Shown in pieces: positions 54,812 through 62,750 of a stretch of DNA of 64,000 nt. The stretch's first letter is position 1; every line of letters begins with the position of its first letter. The stretch covers positions 2,306,483-2,370,482 of the forward strand of contig NZ_KK073768.1 in assembly GCF_000582685.1 (NCBI RefSeq), given 5' to 3'. The notes under the pieces are model-generated. The model did not search any database. It was not told the DNA's origin and saw nothing but the letters and a program-made list of their open reading frames with translations. Position numbers and translations under genes: made by a program. The stretch comes from [Scytonema hofmanni] UTEX 2349. Its GTDB lineage: Bacteria > Cyanobacteriota > Cyanobacteriia > Cyanobacteriales > Nostocaceae.

Positions 54812-55273
54812 ATGAACTTCAAAAACTTATCACTCATAGCAGGAGCGTTCGCCCTAAGTTTAACGGCAGTTCCCTTCTCGGTCAAGGCAGAAACCACTTC
54901 TAATGCACCAGTAAGACTGGCACAAACACAAACACAACCAACAAAACCTGCTCAACAAAGCGGTGGTATACAACTCACACCACAACAACAAACCCAAATT
55001 GAGCAAATTCGTGGTAATGTTCGTAAGCAAATTGAACAAGTGCTAACAAAAGAGCAACGGACGCAAATTCAAACCGCTATGCAGTCAGGTAAGTCTGGAC
55101 GTGAAGCTTTTCAAGGGCTAACGTTTAGTCAAAAACAGCAGACTCAATTGCAGCAAATCATGCTATCGTCGCAACAACAAATGGAAGCAGTTTTGACCTC
55201 TGACCAAAAGGCAGAACTAACACGTTTGCGTCAGCAAAATGCGAACCCTAATACTTCAGCACCTAAAAAATAA
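54812..55273 (+). CDS. Spy/CpxP-like periplasmic protein, paralogue of the upstream gene
   Basis: A 153-residue secreted protein. The signal peptide (LSLIAGAFALSLTAVPFSVK, cleavage near VKAE) is nearly the same as that of the gene 200 bases upstream, so the two arose by duplication. The mature part is very Gln-rich with LTPQQQTQIEQIRGN, VLTKEQRTQIQ, LTFSQKQQTQLQ and VLTSDQKAELTRL segments of the LTxxQ type. The start is preceded by GGAGAAATCCACGAGG. It is probably a periplasmic holdase or stress protein, and is followed by a strong HIP1 hairpin. Confidence 0.78.
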   Translation: MNFKNLSLIAGAFALSLTAVPFSVKAETTSNAPVRLAQTQTQPTKPAQQSGGIQLTPQQQTQIEQIRGNVRKQIEQVLTKEQRTQIQTAMQSGKSGREAFQGLTFSQKQQTQLQQIMLSSQQQMEAVLTSDQKAELTRLRQQNANPNTSAPKK

Positions 55274-55323
55274 TCAATTTCTTCATTCCTAAATAGCTTT
55301 AGGGTGCACTACCTAACTTTCAT

Positions 55324-55367
55324 AGCGATCGCCTGTACATGTTAATCAGGCGATCGCTTGTTTTTTG
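55324..55367 (+). terminator. Rho-independent-type terminator made of HIP1 sites
   Basis: AGCGATCGCCTG and CAGGCGATCGCT form a perfect 12-bp stem around an 11-base loop, followed by TGTTTTTT. It lies 51 bases after the second Spy-like gene. Confidence 0.75.
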
Positions 55368-55517
55368 TAGCCAGTGTCACAAATTCAATTATTTTGATTG
55401 TCAAACTTATCACACATTTATATAAGTACTTTCAAATAATATTTTGAAAGACTTATTATTTGCTTATTTGAATTGAAACACTAAATATAGCGATTTGCAG
55501 TTGATTTAAATACAGAC

Positions 55518-55671
55518 CTAACCCCCAGCCCCTTCCCTACGTTCGCGTTGGCGAAGCCTCTCGAAGAGAAGCGTCTCGTTCGCGCAGCGTCTCCGATAGG
55601 AGAAGAGAGGGAAGGGGAGAATATCAAAGCCTCTCTCCTCACAGGAGAGAGGTTTGGAGAGAGGTCAGATC
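55518..55671. repeat. Composite palindromic repeat upstream of nifJ
   Basis: ACCTAACCCCCAGCCCCTTCCC at the left faces GGGAAGGGG and GAGAGAGGT at the right, with TTCGCGTTGGCGAAGCCTCT and TCTCGTTCGCGCAGCGTCTC blocks between. This is a typical Nostocales intergenic repeat with no gene. The remaining bases of the 458-base spacer before nifJ are AT-rich and should hold its promoter. No NtcA or Fur box is obvious to me. Confidence 0.65.
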
Positions 55672-55731
55672 GTCAAATTTAACAATAAGTAATATAAATA
55701 TCTTCGCATCCGGGCAATCTAGCAGGAGAAA

Positions 55732-58700
55732 ATGATGAAGAAAAACTTTGCAACCATCGACGGCAATGAGGCTGTTGCCCGTGTTGCTTATCGATTAAAT
55801 GAAGTAATTGCTATTTATCCCATCACCCCCTCTTCAGCAATGGGTGAATGGGCAGATGCATGGTCTTCTGAAAGCCGCCGTAATTTGTGGGGTACTGTGC
55901 CGAGTGTAATTCAGATGCAAAGTGAAGGTGGAGCTGCTGCTGCCGTACATGGAGCATTACAAACAGGTTCCCTGACTACCACTTTCACGGCATCTCAGGG
56001 ATTATTGTTGATGATTCCTAACCTCTACAAAATCGCTGGGGAACTTACTAGTGCTGTAATTCACGTCGCTGCACGTTCTTTGGCTACCCACGCTTTATCA
56101 ATTTTTGGCGACCAAAGTGATGTCATGGCAGCGCGTGCTACAGGCTTTGCGATGCTGTGTTCTGCCTCAGTACAGGAAAGTCAAGATTTTGCCCTGATTG
56201 CTCACGCTGCCACCTTAGAAGCGCGAGTACCCTTTATGCACTTCTTCGACGGCTTCCGCACCTCTCATGAAGTGCAAAAAGTCGAATTGCTGGAAGAGGA
56301 GGATTTGCGATCGCTTATTAACGACGATCTTATATTCGCTCACCGCGATCGCTCTCTCACCCCAGACCGTCCAGTATTGCGAGGAACGGCTCAAAACCCC
56401 GATGTCTACTTTCAATCCCGCGAAGCCGCTAACTTATATTACAACGCTTGTCCAGATATTGTTCAGCGAATCATGGACAAATTAGGCGATCGCACTGGAC
56501 GACATTACCAAATCTTTGAATATCACGGTGCAGTTGATGCCGAACGTGTCATTATACTTATGGGTTCCGGCTGCGAGACAGTCCACGAAACCGTAGATTA
56601 TCTGAACAACCGTGGGGAAAAAGTTGGTGTCCTCAAAGTCAGATTATATCGCCCCTTTGATGCTACACGGTTTGTATCAGCTTTGCCCAAGAGTGTGAAA
56701 GCGATCGCAGTTCTCGACCGCACCAAAGAACCAGGTAGCGCCGGTGAACCGTTGTATCTTGATGTAGTAACTGCTATTTATGAAGAATGGCAACCCGTAG
56801 AGACGTTCCACCGGAACGTCTCTACACCTATGCCCAAAATCATCGGTGGTCGTTACGGTCTTTCTTCTAAAGAATTTACCCCAGCGATGGTTAAAGGTGT
56901 TTTCGACAACCTTGCCCAACCACAACCGAAAAATCACTTTACCATCGGTATCAACGACGACGTAAGCCACACTTCCCTAAACTTTGACGCTAACTTCTCC
57001 ACCGAACCGGATAGCGTCGTCCGGGCAATGTTCTACGGATTAGGTTCTGATGGCACAGTTGGTGCTAATAAAAACTCAATCAAGATTATTGGTGAACAAA
57101 CAGACAACAACGCTCAAGGCTATTTTGTCTACGATTCCAAAAAATCTGGCTCAATGACCGTTTCCCATTTGCGCTTTGGTCAACAACTTATTCGCTCAAC
57201 CTACCTAATTGATAAAGCCAACTTTATTGGCTGCCATCACTGGGAATTTTTAGAGCGGGTAGATGTACTGAAAACGGCTGCGTTTGGGGCAACTTTATTA
57301 CTCAACAGTCCTTATGATGCTGATATTGTCTGGGAACATCTCCCGGAAAAAGTACAGCAACAAATTATCGCCAAGCAACTTAAATTATACGTCATCAATG
57401 CTACCGAAGTTGCCCGTAACAGCGGCATGGGCGGTAGAATTAACACTATTATGCAAGTGTGCTTCTTTGCTTTAGCGGGTGTCTTGCCACAAGAAGAAGC
57501 GATAATCAAAATCAAGCAAGCAATTGAAAAAACCTACGGCAAAAAAGGTGCAGAAGTCGTTCAGAAGAATCTGCAAGCTGTAGACCAGACGTTGGAGAAT
57601 TTGCATAAGGTCGATGTGAATAGAGATGCGAAATTTCGCGTCTCTACTAATACAGACGCGATTAATCGCGTCTCTACAATTCCCGAATTTGTGCGAGATG
57701 TTTTAGGTAAAATCATGGCTTGGGAAGGTGATGATTTACCTGTAAGTGCGCTACCTATTGATGGGACTTTTCCTACCGGCACTGCTAAATGGGAAAAACG
57801 CAATATCGCTACAGAGATTCCCGTTTGGGATGCGGATGTCTGCGTGCAGTGTGGCAAATGTATTATGGTTTGTCCTCACGGAGTCATTCGAGGCAAGGTT
57901 TATGAACCAGGGGAGTTAGCCAAGGCGCCGGCAACTTTCAAGTCAACTGAAGCCAAAGATAAAGACTTTGCCAATCAACAATTTACCATTCAGGTAGCCC
58001 CAGAAGACTGTACAGGCTGCGCTATCTGTGTAGAGATTTGTCCGGCTAAAAATAAGTTAGAGCCGACGCGGAAGGCGATTAATATGGAAACGCAGTTGCC
58101 TATACGCGAGCAAGAGCGGGAAAACTGGAATTTCTTTCTTAGTTTACCAAATCCTGACAGGCGGGAGTTGAAACTAAACCAGATTCGTCAACAACAACTG
58201 CAAGAACCTTTATTTGAATTTTCTGGTGCTTGTGCTGGTTGTGGGGAGACGCCTTATTTAAAATTATTAACACAACTGTTTGGCGATCGCTCTGTCATTG
58301 CCAATGCTACAGGTTGTTCTTCAATTTACGGTGGAAATCTCCCCACTACCCCTTGGACAACAAACGCTGAAGGAAGAGGTCCTGCTTGGTCAAATAGTCT
58401 TTTTGAAGACAATGCCGAATTTGGTCTTGGTTTTCGTCTTTCTCTAGACAAACAAGCTGAATTTGCTGCCGAACTACTGCAACAATTACGCGGTGAAATC
58501 GGCGATAATCTTGTTGAGTCCATCCTCAAACAGAAGCAAAAATCTGAAGCGGATATTTGGGAACAACGCGAACAAGTAGCGCTGTTGAAACAACGGTTAG
58601 ATGAAATCCAAGATTCGGAGATTCTAAACGCAGATGAACGCAGATGGACGCAGATGGAAGAGACAAGCATCCGCGTTAATCCGCGTTCATCTGCGGTTAA

Positions 58701-59397
58701 TAATCTTAAATCTCTAGCTGACTACTTGGTGAGAAAAAGCGTCTGGATTGTTGGGGGTGACGGTTGGGCGTATGATATTGATTTTGGTGGTTTAGATCAT
58801 GTCCTTGCCACTGGTCGCAATGTCAACATTTTGGTGATGGATACCGAAGTTTATTCTAACACTGGCGGTCAATCTTCTAAAGCTACACCGCGAGGTGCGA
58901 TCGCTAAATATGCGGCTAGTGGTAAGCCAGCACCAAAGAAAGACTTAGGGCTAATTGCCATGACTTATGGTAATGTCTACGTAGCGAGTGTAGCCCTTGG
59001 TGCGAGAGATGAACACACCCTCAAAGCATTTCTCGAAGCGGAAGCTTATGAAGGACCATCCCTAATTATCGCTTACAGTCATTGCATCGCCCACGGCATC
59101 AACATGACCACAGCGATGAATCATCAAAAAGCTTTGGTAGAATCAGGACGTTGGTTGCTATATCGTTACAATCCCGAATTGCAGCAAGCGGGTAAAAATC
59201 CATTGCAATTGGATATGCGTCAGCCGAAGCAGCCGGTAGAACAGTCGATGTATCAAGAAAATCGCTTCAAGATGCTGACTAAGAGTAAACCCGAAATTGC
59301 CAAACGTCTTTTAGAAGAAGCGCAAGCGGAAGTGGATGCGCGTTGGAAAATGTACGAGTATCTCGCTGCGCGTAATGTCGGAGAGAATAAAGAATAG
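55732..59397 (+). CDS. nifJ: Pyruvate:ferredoxin/flavodoxin oxidoreductase with repeat-derived insertions
   Basis: Converts pyruvate and CoA to acetyl-CoA and CO2, passing electrons to ferredoxin or flavodoxin. The N-terminal pyrimidine-binding part has PITPSSAMGEWAD, and the gamma-type region has GRINTIMQVCFFALAGVLP. Two [4Fe-4S] motifs are present (CVQCGKCIMVCPHGVI near 706, CTGCAICVEICPAKN near 762). A cysteine for the third cluster is in GACAGCGETPY. The TPP region is GDGWAYDIDFGG with DTEVYSNTGGQSSK. An AGGAGA element precedes the start. The 1221 residues exceed what I recall as usual (about 1200). The surplus matches three peptides encoded by repeats near residues 356, 631 and 966, all in frame. 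The protein is probably functional because all cofactor motifs survive. Confidence 0.95.
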   Translation: MMKKNFATIDGNEAVARVAYRLNEVIAIYPITPSSAMGEWADAWSSESRRNLWGTVPSVIQMQSEGGAAAAVHGALQTGSLTTTFTASQGLLLMIPNLYKIAGELTSAVIHVAARSLATHALSIFGDQSDVMAARATGFAMLCSASVQESQDFALIAHAATLEARVPFMHFFDGFRTSHEVQKVELLEEEDLRSLINDDLIFAHRDRSLTPDRPVLRGTAQNPDVYFQSREAANLYYNACPDIVQRIMDKLGDRTGRHYQIFEYHGAVDAERVIILMGSGCETVHETVDYLNNRGEKVGVLKVRLYRPFDATRFVSALPKSVKAIAVLDRTKEPGSAGEPLYLDVVTAIYEEWQPVETFHRNVSTPMPKIIGGRYGLSSKEFTPAMVKGVFDNLAQPQPKNHFTIGINDDVSHTSLNFDANFSTEPDSVVRAMFYGLGSDGTVGANKNSIKIIGEQTDNNAQGYFVYDSKKSGSMTVSHLRFGQQLIRSTYLIDKANFIGCHHWEFLERVDVLKTAAFGATLLLNSPYDADIVWEHLPEKVQQQIIAKQLKLYVINATEVARNSGMGGRINTIMQVCFFALAGVLPQEEAIIKIKQAIEKTYGKKGAEVVQKNLQAVDQTLENLHKVDVNRDAKFRVSTNTDAINRVSTIPEFVRDVLGKIMAWEGDDLPVSALPIDGTFPTGTAKWEKRNIATEIPVWDADVCVQCGKCIMVCPHGVIRGKVYEPGELAKAPATFKSTEAKDKDFANQQFTIQVAPEDCTGCAICVEICPAKNKLEPTRKAINMETQLPIREQERENWNFFLSLPNPDRRELKLNQIRQQQLQEPLFEFSGACAGCGETPYLKLLTQLFGDRSVIANATGCSSIYGGNLPTTPWTTNAEGRGPAWSNSLFEDNAEFGLGFRLSLDKQAEFAAELLQQLRGEIGDNLVESILKQKQKSEADIWEQREQVALLKQRLDEIQDSEILNADERRWTQMEETSIRVNPRSSAVNNLKSLADYLVRKSVWIVGGDGWAYDIDFGGLDHVLATGRNVNILVMDTEVYSNTGGQSSKATPRGAIAKYAASGKPAPKKDLGLIAMTYGNVYVASVALGARDEHTLKAFLEAEAYEGPSLIIAYSHCIAHGINMTTAMNHQKALVESGRWLLYRYNPELQQAGKNPLQLDMRQPKQPVEQSMYQENRFKMLTKSKPEIAKRLLEEAQAEVDARWKMYEYLAARNVGENKE
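56797..56825. repeat. Palindrome inserted in frame in nifJ, copy 1
   Basis: GTAGAGACGTTCCACCGGAA with its complement arm CGTCTCTAC is a near-perfect 29-base palindrome with the TTCCACCGGAA core also seen (one change) at 44623. It is translated as VETFHRNVST between EEWQP and PMPKIIGG, near residue 356. Confidence 0.8.
57621..57673. repeat. Two adjacent palindromes inserted in frame in nifJ, copy 2
   Basis: TAGAGATGCGAAATTTCGCG with TCTCTA (57621-57646), then AGACGCGATTAATCGCGTCT (57654-57673). Together they encode NRDAKFRVSTNTDAINRVST near residues 630-649, a stretch that looks foreign to the protein. Confidence 0.8.
58627..58700. repeat. Long inverted repeat inserted in frame in nifJ, copy 3
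   Basis: CGCAGATGAACGC at 58629-58641 pairs with GCGTTCATCTGCG at 58683-58695, with direct ACGCAGATG copies between. It is translated as a polar stretch (ADERRWTQMEETSIRVNPRS) before the conserved SLADYLVRKSVWIVGGDG. It belongs to a different repeat class from copies 1 and 2. Confidence 0.75.
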
Positions 59398-59403
59398 GTT
59401 AAC

Positions 59404-59634
59404 GAGTCTTTGAACCTCATTAATGAGTCTTTTATACTCGTCGATGAGTCTTTTATACTCGTCGATGAGTCTTTTATACTCGTCGATGAGTCTTTTATAC
59501 TCGTCGATGAGTCATTGATACTCGTCGATGAGTCATTGATACTCGTCGATGAGTCATTGATACTCGTCAATCAGTCATTGATACTCGTCAATCAGTCATT
59601 GATACTCGTCAATCAGTCTTTTAGCTCCGTCAAC
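59404..59634. repeat. 21-bp tandem array, 11 units, after nifJ
   Basis: Eleven 21-base units follow the nifJ stop. Within each, GATGAGT and ACTCGTC can pair with one G-T, so each unit can form a small hairpin. Units change stepwise along the array: TCTTTTATACTC first, then TCATTGATACTC, then AATCAG joints. The unit length is seven codons and both strands stay open (heptads DESFILV on plus, SSTSIKD on minus). I see no start signal and do not call a gene. Confidence 0.9.
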
Positions 59635-59793
59635 CAATCTTAAGTCCGCGTAGGCGGACTTTGTTTGTGTAGCCGCGACTTCAGTCGTCAGGCGCTGGTA
59701 TCATATATCAGACCGATTCTCAACGCGCAAGTCTTTTGTTAAAGGTGCGCTGCTCATCATCTTGTTTATTTTACGACTGATAAGAAATTTAAT

Positions 59794-59844
59794 TTCGTAG
59801 TAAGCGATTTATCGCTTTTTAAGCGCTTCAGCGCTTACTACGAA
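59794..59844. repeat. Inverted repeat TTCGTAGTAAGCG...CGCTTACTACGAA
   Basis: Thirteen-base perfect arms flank a second inner hairpin (AAGCGCTTCAGCGCTT). It belongs to the same kind as the TCGTAGTGAGCGG hairpin after xseB and the GAGCACTGAAGTGCTC hairpin near 38919. It may terminate the Pmp3-like gene that ends at 59882 on the minus strand. Confidence 0.65.
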
Positions 59845-59881
59845 CTCCAAAATACTTTCAGTTTAATTGTATTAACGCAAC

Positions 59882-60040
59882 TTATTTTCTCGCAATCACC
59901 CATACCGCGTGGATAATTCCTGGAAAATAGCCGAAAAGAGTCAAAACTATATTAATCCAAAAGTCTATACCAATACCAACTTGCAAAAATACTCCCAGAG
60001 GTGGTAAAAATATAGCGCAAAGAATCCTAACTAAATCCAT
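59882..60040 (-). CDS. Pmp3/UPF0057 (YqaE-like) small membrane protein
   Basis: A 52-residue hydrophobic protein starting MDLVRILCAIFLPPLGVFLQ. It has two membrane helices separated by a short loop (VGIGIDFWIN) and ends HAVWVIARK. This is the Pmp3/UPF0057 signature of stress-induced proteolipids that affect membrane potential in yeast and plants. GGAGG stands six bases before the ATG, supporting the start. It is monocistronic, with inverted repeats on its downstream side. The bacterial role is unsettled. Confidence 0.9.
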   Translation of the reverse strand: MDLVRILCAIFLPPLGVFLQVGIGIDFWINIVLTLFGYFPGIIHAVWVIARK

Positions 60041-60668
60041 TTCAACCTCCAATTAACTTGTTAATTTATTCGCAACTGCTGAAACTTATTTCTACTTTTC
60101 AAGGTAACATCGCCTGTATCTTTATAGATACGGTTTACCACACTCACACGTCGAAAAGAGCGATCGCATTATCTTTAATTATTCTTAAGTTTGTTGAGGC
60201 GATCGCTTTTCAAAGGATAACTTGCTTTAATTCTTAAATCGAGTTATATCATGTCCTAATAAATAACCATAATAAAAGAACCCCACCCGCCTGTGGCACC
60301 CTCCCCGCTCTTCGTGGAGGGTTGGGGAGGGGTTCTTCATCAATTATGGGTGATTGCCCGGAAATCATATTACTCCGGGTGCATCCCAGTTTTTATTTCG
60401 CGGCAAAAGAATAACTTCGTCATTGCGTTCGCGGAGCGTCTCGTAGAGAGGAGGAACGACGTTCGCGCAGCGTGTCGCAGACAAGCAATCCCACAATCTT
60501 CAATATTAACGAGTTGATGGGATTGCCACGCTCCACTTCGTTACGCTCGCAATGACGACAGACTAAAAAGTGGGATGCTCCCTATTACTTCCTTTCCCCC
60601 AAAGCCACAACAAAGTTGAGGGACACCATAATTTAGTGTCCCTCAAAAATATATTTAACGCTAATAAA
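60041..60668. other. Gene-free spacer with two large inverted repeats
   Basis: At 60277-60337 AAGAACCCCACCC faces GGAGGGGTTCTT. At 60418-60555 CGTCATTGCG faces CGCAATGACG, with GGGATTGC/GCAATCCC arms inside and TTCGCGGAGCGTCTCG blocks. Both are common cyanobacterial repeat types. A GCGATCGC pair near 60161-60210 can also fold. I see no credible gene. A short LWVIARK reading near 60342 echoes the end of the Pmp3-like protein but is isolated. Confidence 0.6.
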
Positions 60669-60827
60669 TTAGCGTCGCTTAGGGATGCGTCGTGTATCGC
60701 GTTTTTCTTGTTCTCGCAAGCGGCGATCGCGCCATTCCGAAACCGTCAAATAACCAACTCCGCCAGTTAGTGCTAATAGTAGCACCAAGCCAGACAAAGC
60801 CAAAATGCTCAAAAATGGACTTTCCAC
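60669..60827 (-). CDS. Small single-pass membrane protein downstream of petN
   Basis: A 52-residue peptide read from a GTG at 60827: MESPFLSILALSGLVLLLAL then GGVGYLTVSEWRDRR and a basic tail ending RRIPKRR. One N-terminal transmembrane helix is followed by a strongly charged cytoplasmic or stromal-side segment. It starts seven bases after the petN stop on the same strand, so co-transcription is very likely. I do not recognise the family. Its size and layout resemble accessory subunits of photosynthetic complexes, which is inference. No strong Shine-Dalgarno is present beyond the weak GAAAA. Confidence 0.6.
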   Translation of the reverse strand: MESPFLSILALSGLVLLLALTGGVGYLTVSEWRDRRLREQEKRDTRRIPKRR

Positions 60828-60834
60828 GATTTTC

Positions 60835-60924
60835 TTACAGTCCGTTGCGACCCCATACTACCATTGCAATTGACCAAGTGAACACAACCAGTAGTGAAAC
60901 CCAACCCAGTGTCAAAATCTCCAT
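60835..60924 (-). CDS. petN: Cytochrome b6f complex subunit PetN
   Basis: A 29-residue single-helix protein, MEILTLGWVSLLVVFTWSIA followed by MVVWGRNGL, the characteristic PetN sequence. PetN is a small subunit at the periphery of the b6f complex in thylakoid membranes and is needed for complex stability. The gene is too short for routine gene finding. It is followed by a small membrane-protein gene seven bases downstream. Confidence 0.96.
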   Translation of the reverse strand: MEILTLGWVSLLVVFTWSIAMVVWGRNGL

Positions 60925-61307
60925 AGTCCTATTTTTCAACTAATTTACAAAACGTCTCTAATATTTATAATACTGGGAAGTGATAGTTGATTTGAAAAAC
61001 TCTTATCTACAAAGCTTATTATCTCGGTGGTGTTTAGCTTACTGCAAACTGCACAATTCTGGTAGATTGTCAAGATTTTTTCTCTGAATTTAATGATGCG
61101 ATCGCACGGTGGAGTTTTGGCGATCGCCTTTGTCTTAAAAACTTAGACATGGTATTAGGACTTACCAAGAAGAGGAAAAGGGGTTCATAGTAAGGGGTAA
61201 AGTCAGGTTGAAAAAACTTTTCCCCACATGGTATAAAGCCCCTATTTTTAAATATGGGGTTTATGAGTCCCCTTTCCCCTTTCCCCTTTCCCCTTTCCCC
61301 CTCTTTC
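60925..61307. other. Spacer between petN and the SDR gene
   Basis: The spacer contains the petN promoter region, two GCGATCGC-type sites and a hairpin with CCCCTATTTTTAAATATGGGG near 61239-61259 that could end the SDR transcript on the minus strand. A CCCCTTT tract follows at about 61268-61300. A minus-strand open frame across it is low-complexity and not credible. Confidence 0.5.
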
Positions 61308-62129
61308 TCATTTATGTTTTGCTTCATGCATATCTCTAACTATCTTTGCTACTAGTTTCCTACTGGGTGAAAATCTAATCGATTGAGCAAGTATTTTATT
61401 TCTGATTCCCGGAATGACAACAGTTTTCTTTGCCATTAAACCCTGATAGCCAATTTCGGCTACAGTTCGTGTATCCATCATTCGTCCAGAACTAGCTATT
61501 TTAGCATCTTCCATTGCTGCTGCTTGTTGAAATCCGGTTGCTGTCGGTCCTGGACAAAGAACAGTCACAGTAACACCTGTACCTTCTAATTCATTAGCGA
61601 TCGCTTCGGAAAATGATAATACATAAGCTTTCGTCGCAAAATAAACCGCCATCATCGGTCCTGGTTGAAAAGCAGCAGTTGAGGCAACATTTAATATTCT
61701 CCCATAACCCTGCTTTACCATATCTTTGACAAATAACTTTGTTAAATGAGTGATACACGCTGCATTTACTTGTATCATATCCAATTCAGCGTTGATATCG
61801 GTTTGGTGAAATAATCCATAAGTCCCAAAACCCGCATTATTCACCAAAACATCAACCTTAATAGATGTTTCTTGTAACTCGGAAAAAATTTCTTCTCTAG
61901 ATGTTGGTTTGGATAAATCCTTGTCAATAATTTTCACAGAAATGTGATATTTTTGCGGAAATTCCTGAGCGATTTGCGTTAGTTTTTCTTTTTGCTTGTC
62001 AACTAATACAAGATTGTAGCCATCTTTCGCAAAAATACAGGCTAATTCGTAACCGATTCCGCTGGATGCACCAGTAATAAGAGCAGTTTTTTTCTGCTGA
62101 TTTTGGTATGTGGTGTTCATATATGACAT
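61308..62129 (-). CDS. Short-chain dehydrogenase/reductase
   Basis: A 273-residue classical SDR. The NAD(P) motif is TGASSGIGYE near residue 19, followed by NNAGFGTYG. The catalytic Ser is in ILNVASTAAF and the Tyr-Lys pair in YFATKAYVLSF. The C-terminal end is basic (FSPSRKLVAKIVRDMHEAKH). The Asp of LVDKQKEK after the second beta strand hints at NAD preference, but this is weak. The start could also be the ATG nine bases further in (62120). The substrate is unknown; the group includes DltE/YqjQ-like oxidoreductases. It is a stand-alone gene. Confidence 0.88.
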   Translation of the reverse strand: MSYMNTTYQNQQKKTALITGASSGIGYELACIFAKDGYNLVLVDKQKEKLTQIAQEFPQKYHISVKIIDKDLSKPTSREEIFSELQETSIKVDVLVNNAGFGTYGLFHQTDINAELDMIQVNAACITHLTKLFVKDMVKQGYGRILNVASTAAFQPGPMMAVYFATKAYVLSFSEAIANELEGTGVTVTVLCPGPTATGFQQAAAMEDAKIASSGRMMDTRTVAEIGYQGLMAKKTVVIPGIRNKILAQSIRFSPSRKLVAKIVRDMHEAKHK

Positions 62130-62750
62130 CCAAATGAAATCCTATTAACTATCGATATTTTCTATATTAGGTGATCAATTTTGTTGACTGTAGTGCCTTT
62201 AGTCATGATTGCAATCTAAAAGCTTTACCTATGAAGGTAACTATCCTTTAATGGTAAGCTTTACAGAGATTATGGTTATTTTTTTAAAGATGATTTAACT
62301 AACTAAAATAATACATTTCAAACACAATAAATATCAAAAAAAGTTATAAAAATCACATTTCATCTTTAGTTAATATATTTTTTAATTCTCAACACTAACA
62401 ATGGAAATATCAGAATATATAATCTTTTTCCATTAAATAAAACTAAAATAGTTTGCTGATAACATTACCATCTTTGATACAAATTATCGCTATCTTTAGC
62501 CCTCTTCTATGACTCTAGAGAGAATAATAATTATTAAACCCGTATTGGGGGTAAAGCTCGCTCCCACGTTAGCGCTTCGCGTCTCCCCGAACCCTTGAAG
62601 TTTCTGTCCGGCAGACTTTACGTCATATAAGAAAAAATTTTATGCGTATCTAAAATAATTTTTTCCTTTCCCCTTTTTTCCTTTCCCCTTTTTTCCTTTC
62701 CCCTTTTTTCCTTTCCCCTTTTCCCCTCCATAAAGGTAAGTCCTGAATAT
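62130..62750. other. AT-rich spacer with a C/T tandem repeat
   Basis: No gene is visible in 621 bases. Most of it is strongly AT-rich. At 62663-62722 a 15-base unit (TTCCTTTCCCCTTTT) is repeated four times without change, giving a strand-asymmetric polypyrimidine tract. Near 62560-62595 a block with TTAGCGCTTCGCGTCTCC belongs to the genome's dispersed repeats. Confidence 0.65.

Noticed and set aside
59410..59643. Coding gene within the 21-bp tandem array
   Set aside because: Both strands are open only because the unit is 21 bases long; there is no Shine-Dalgarno sequence and no non-repeat protein segment.
61070..61327. Minus-strand 85-codon frame with a Lys/Glu/Gly-rich start
   Set aside because: Its N-terminus is a translation of the CCCCTTT tract and the rest resembles nothing; it overlaps the SDR end.
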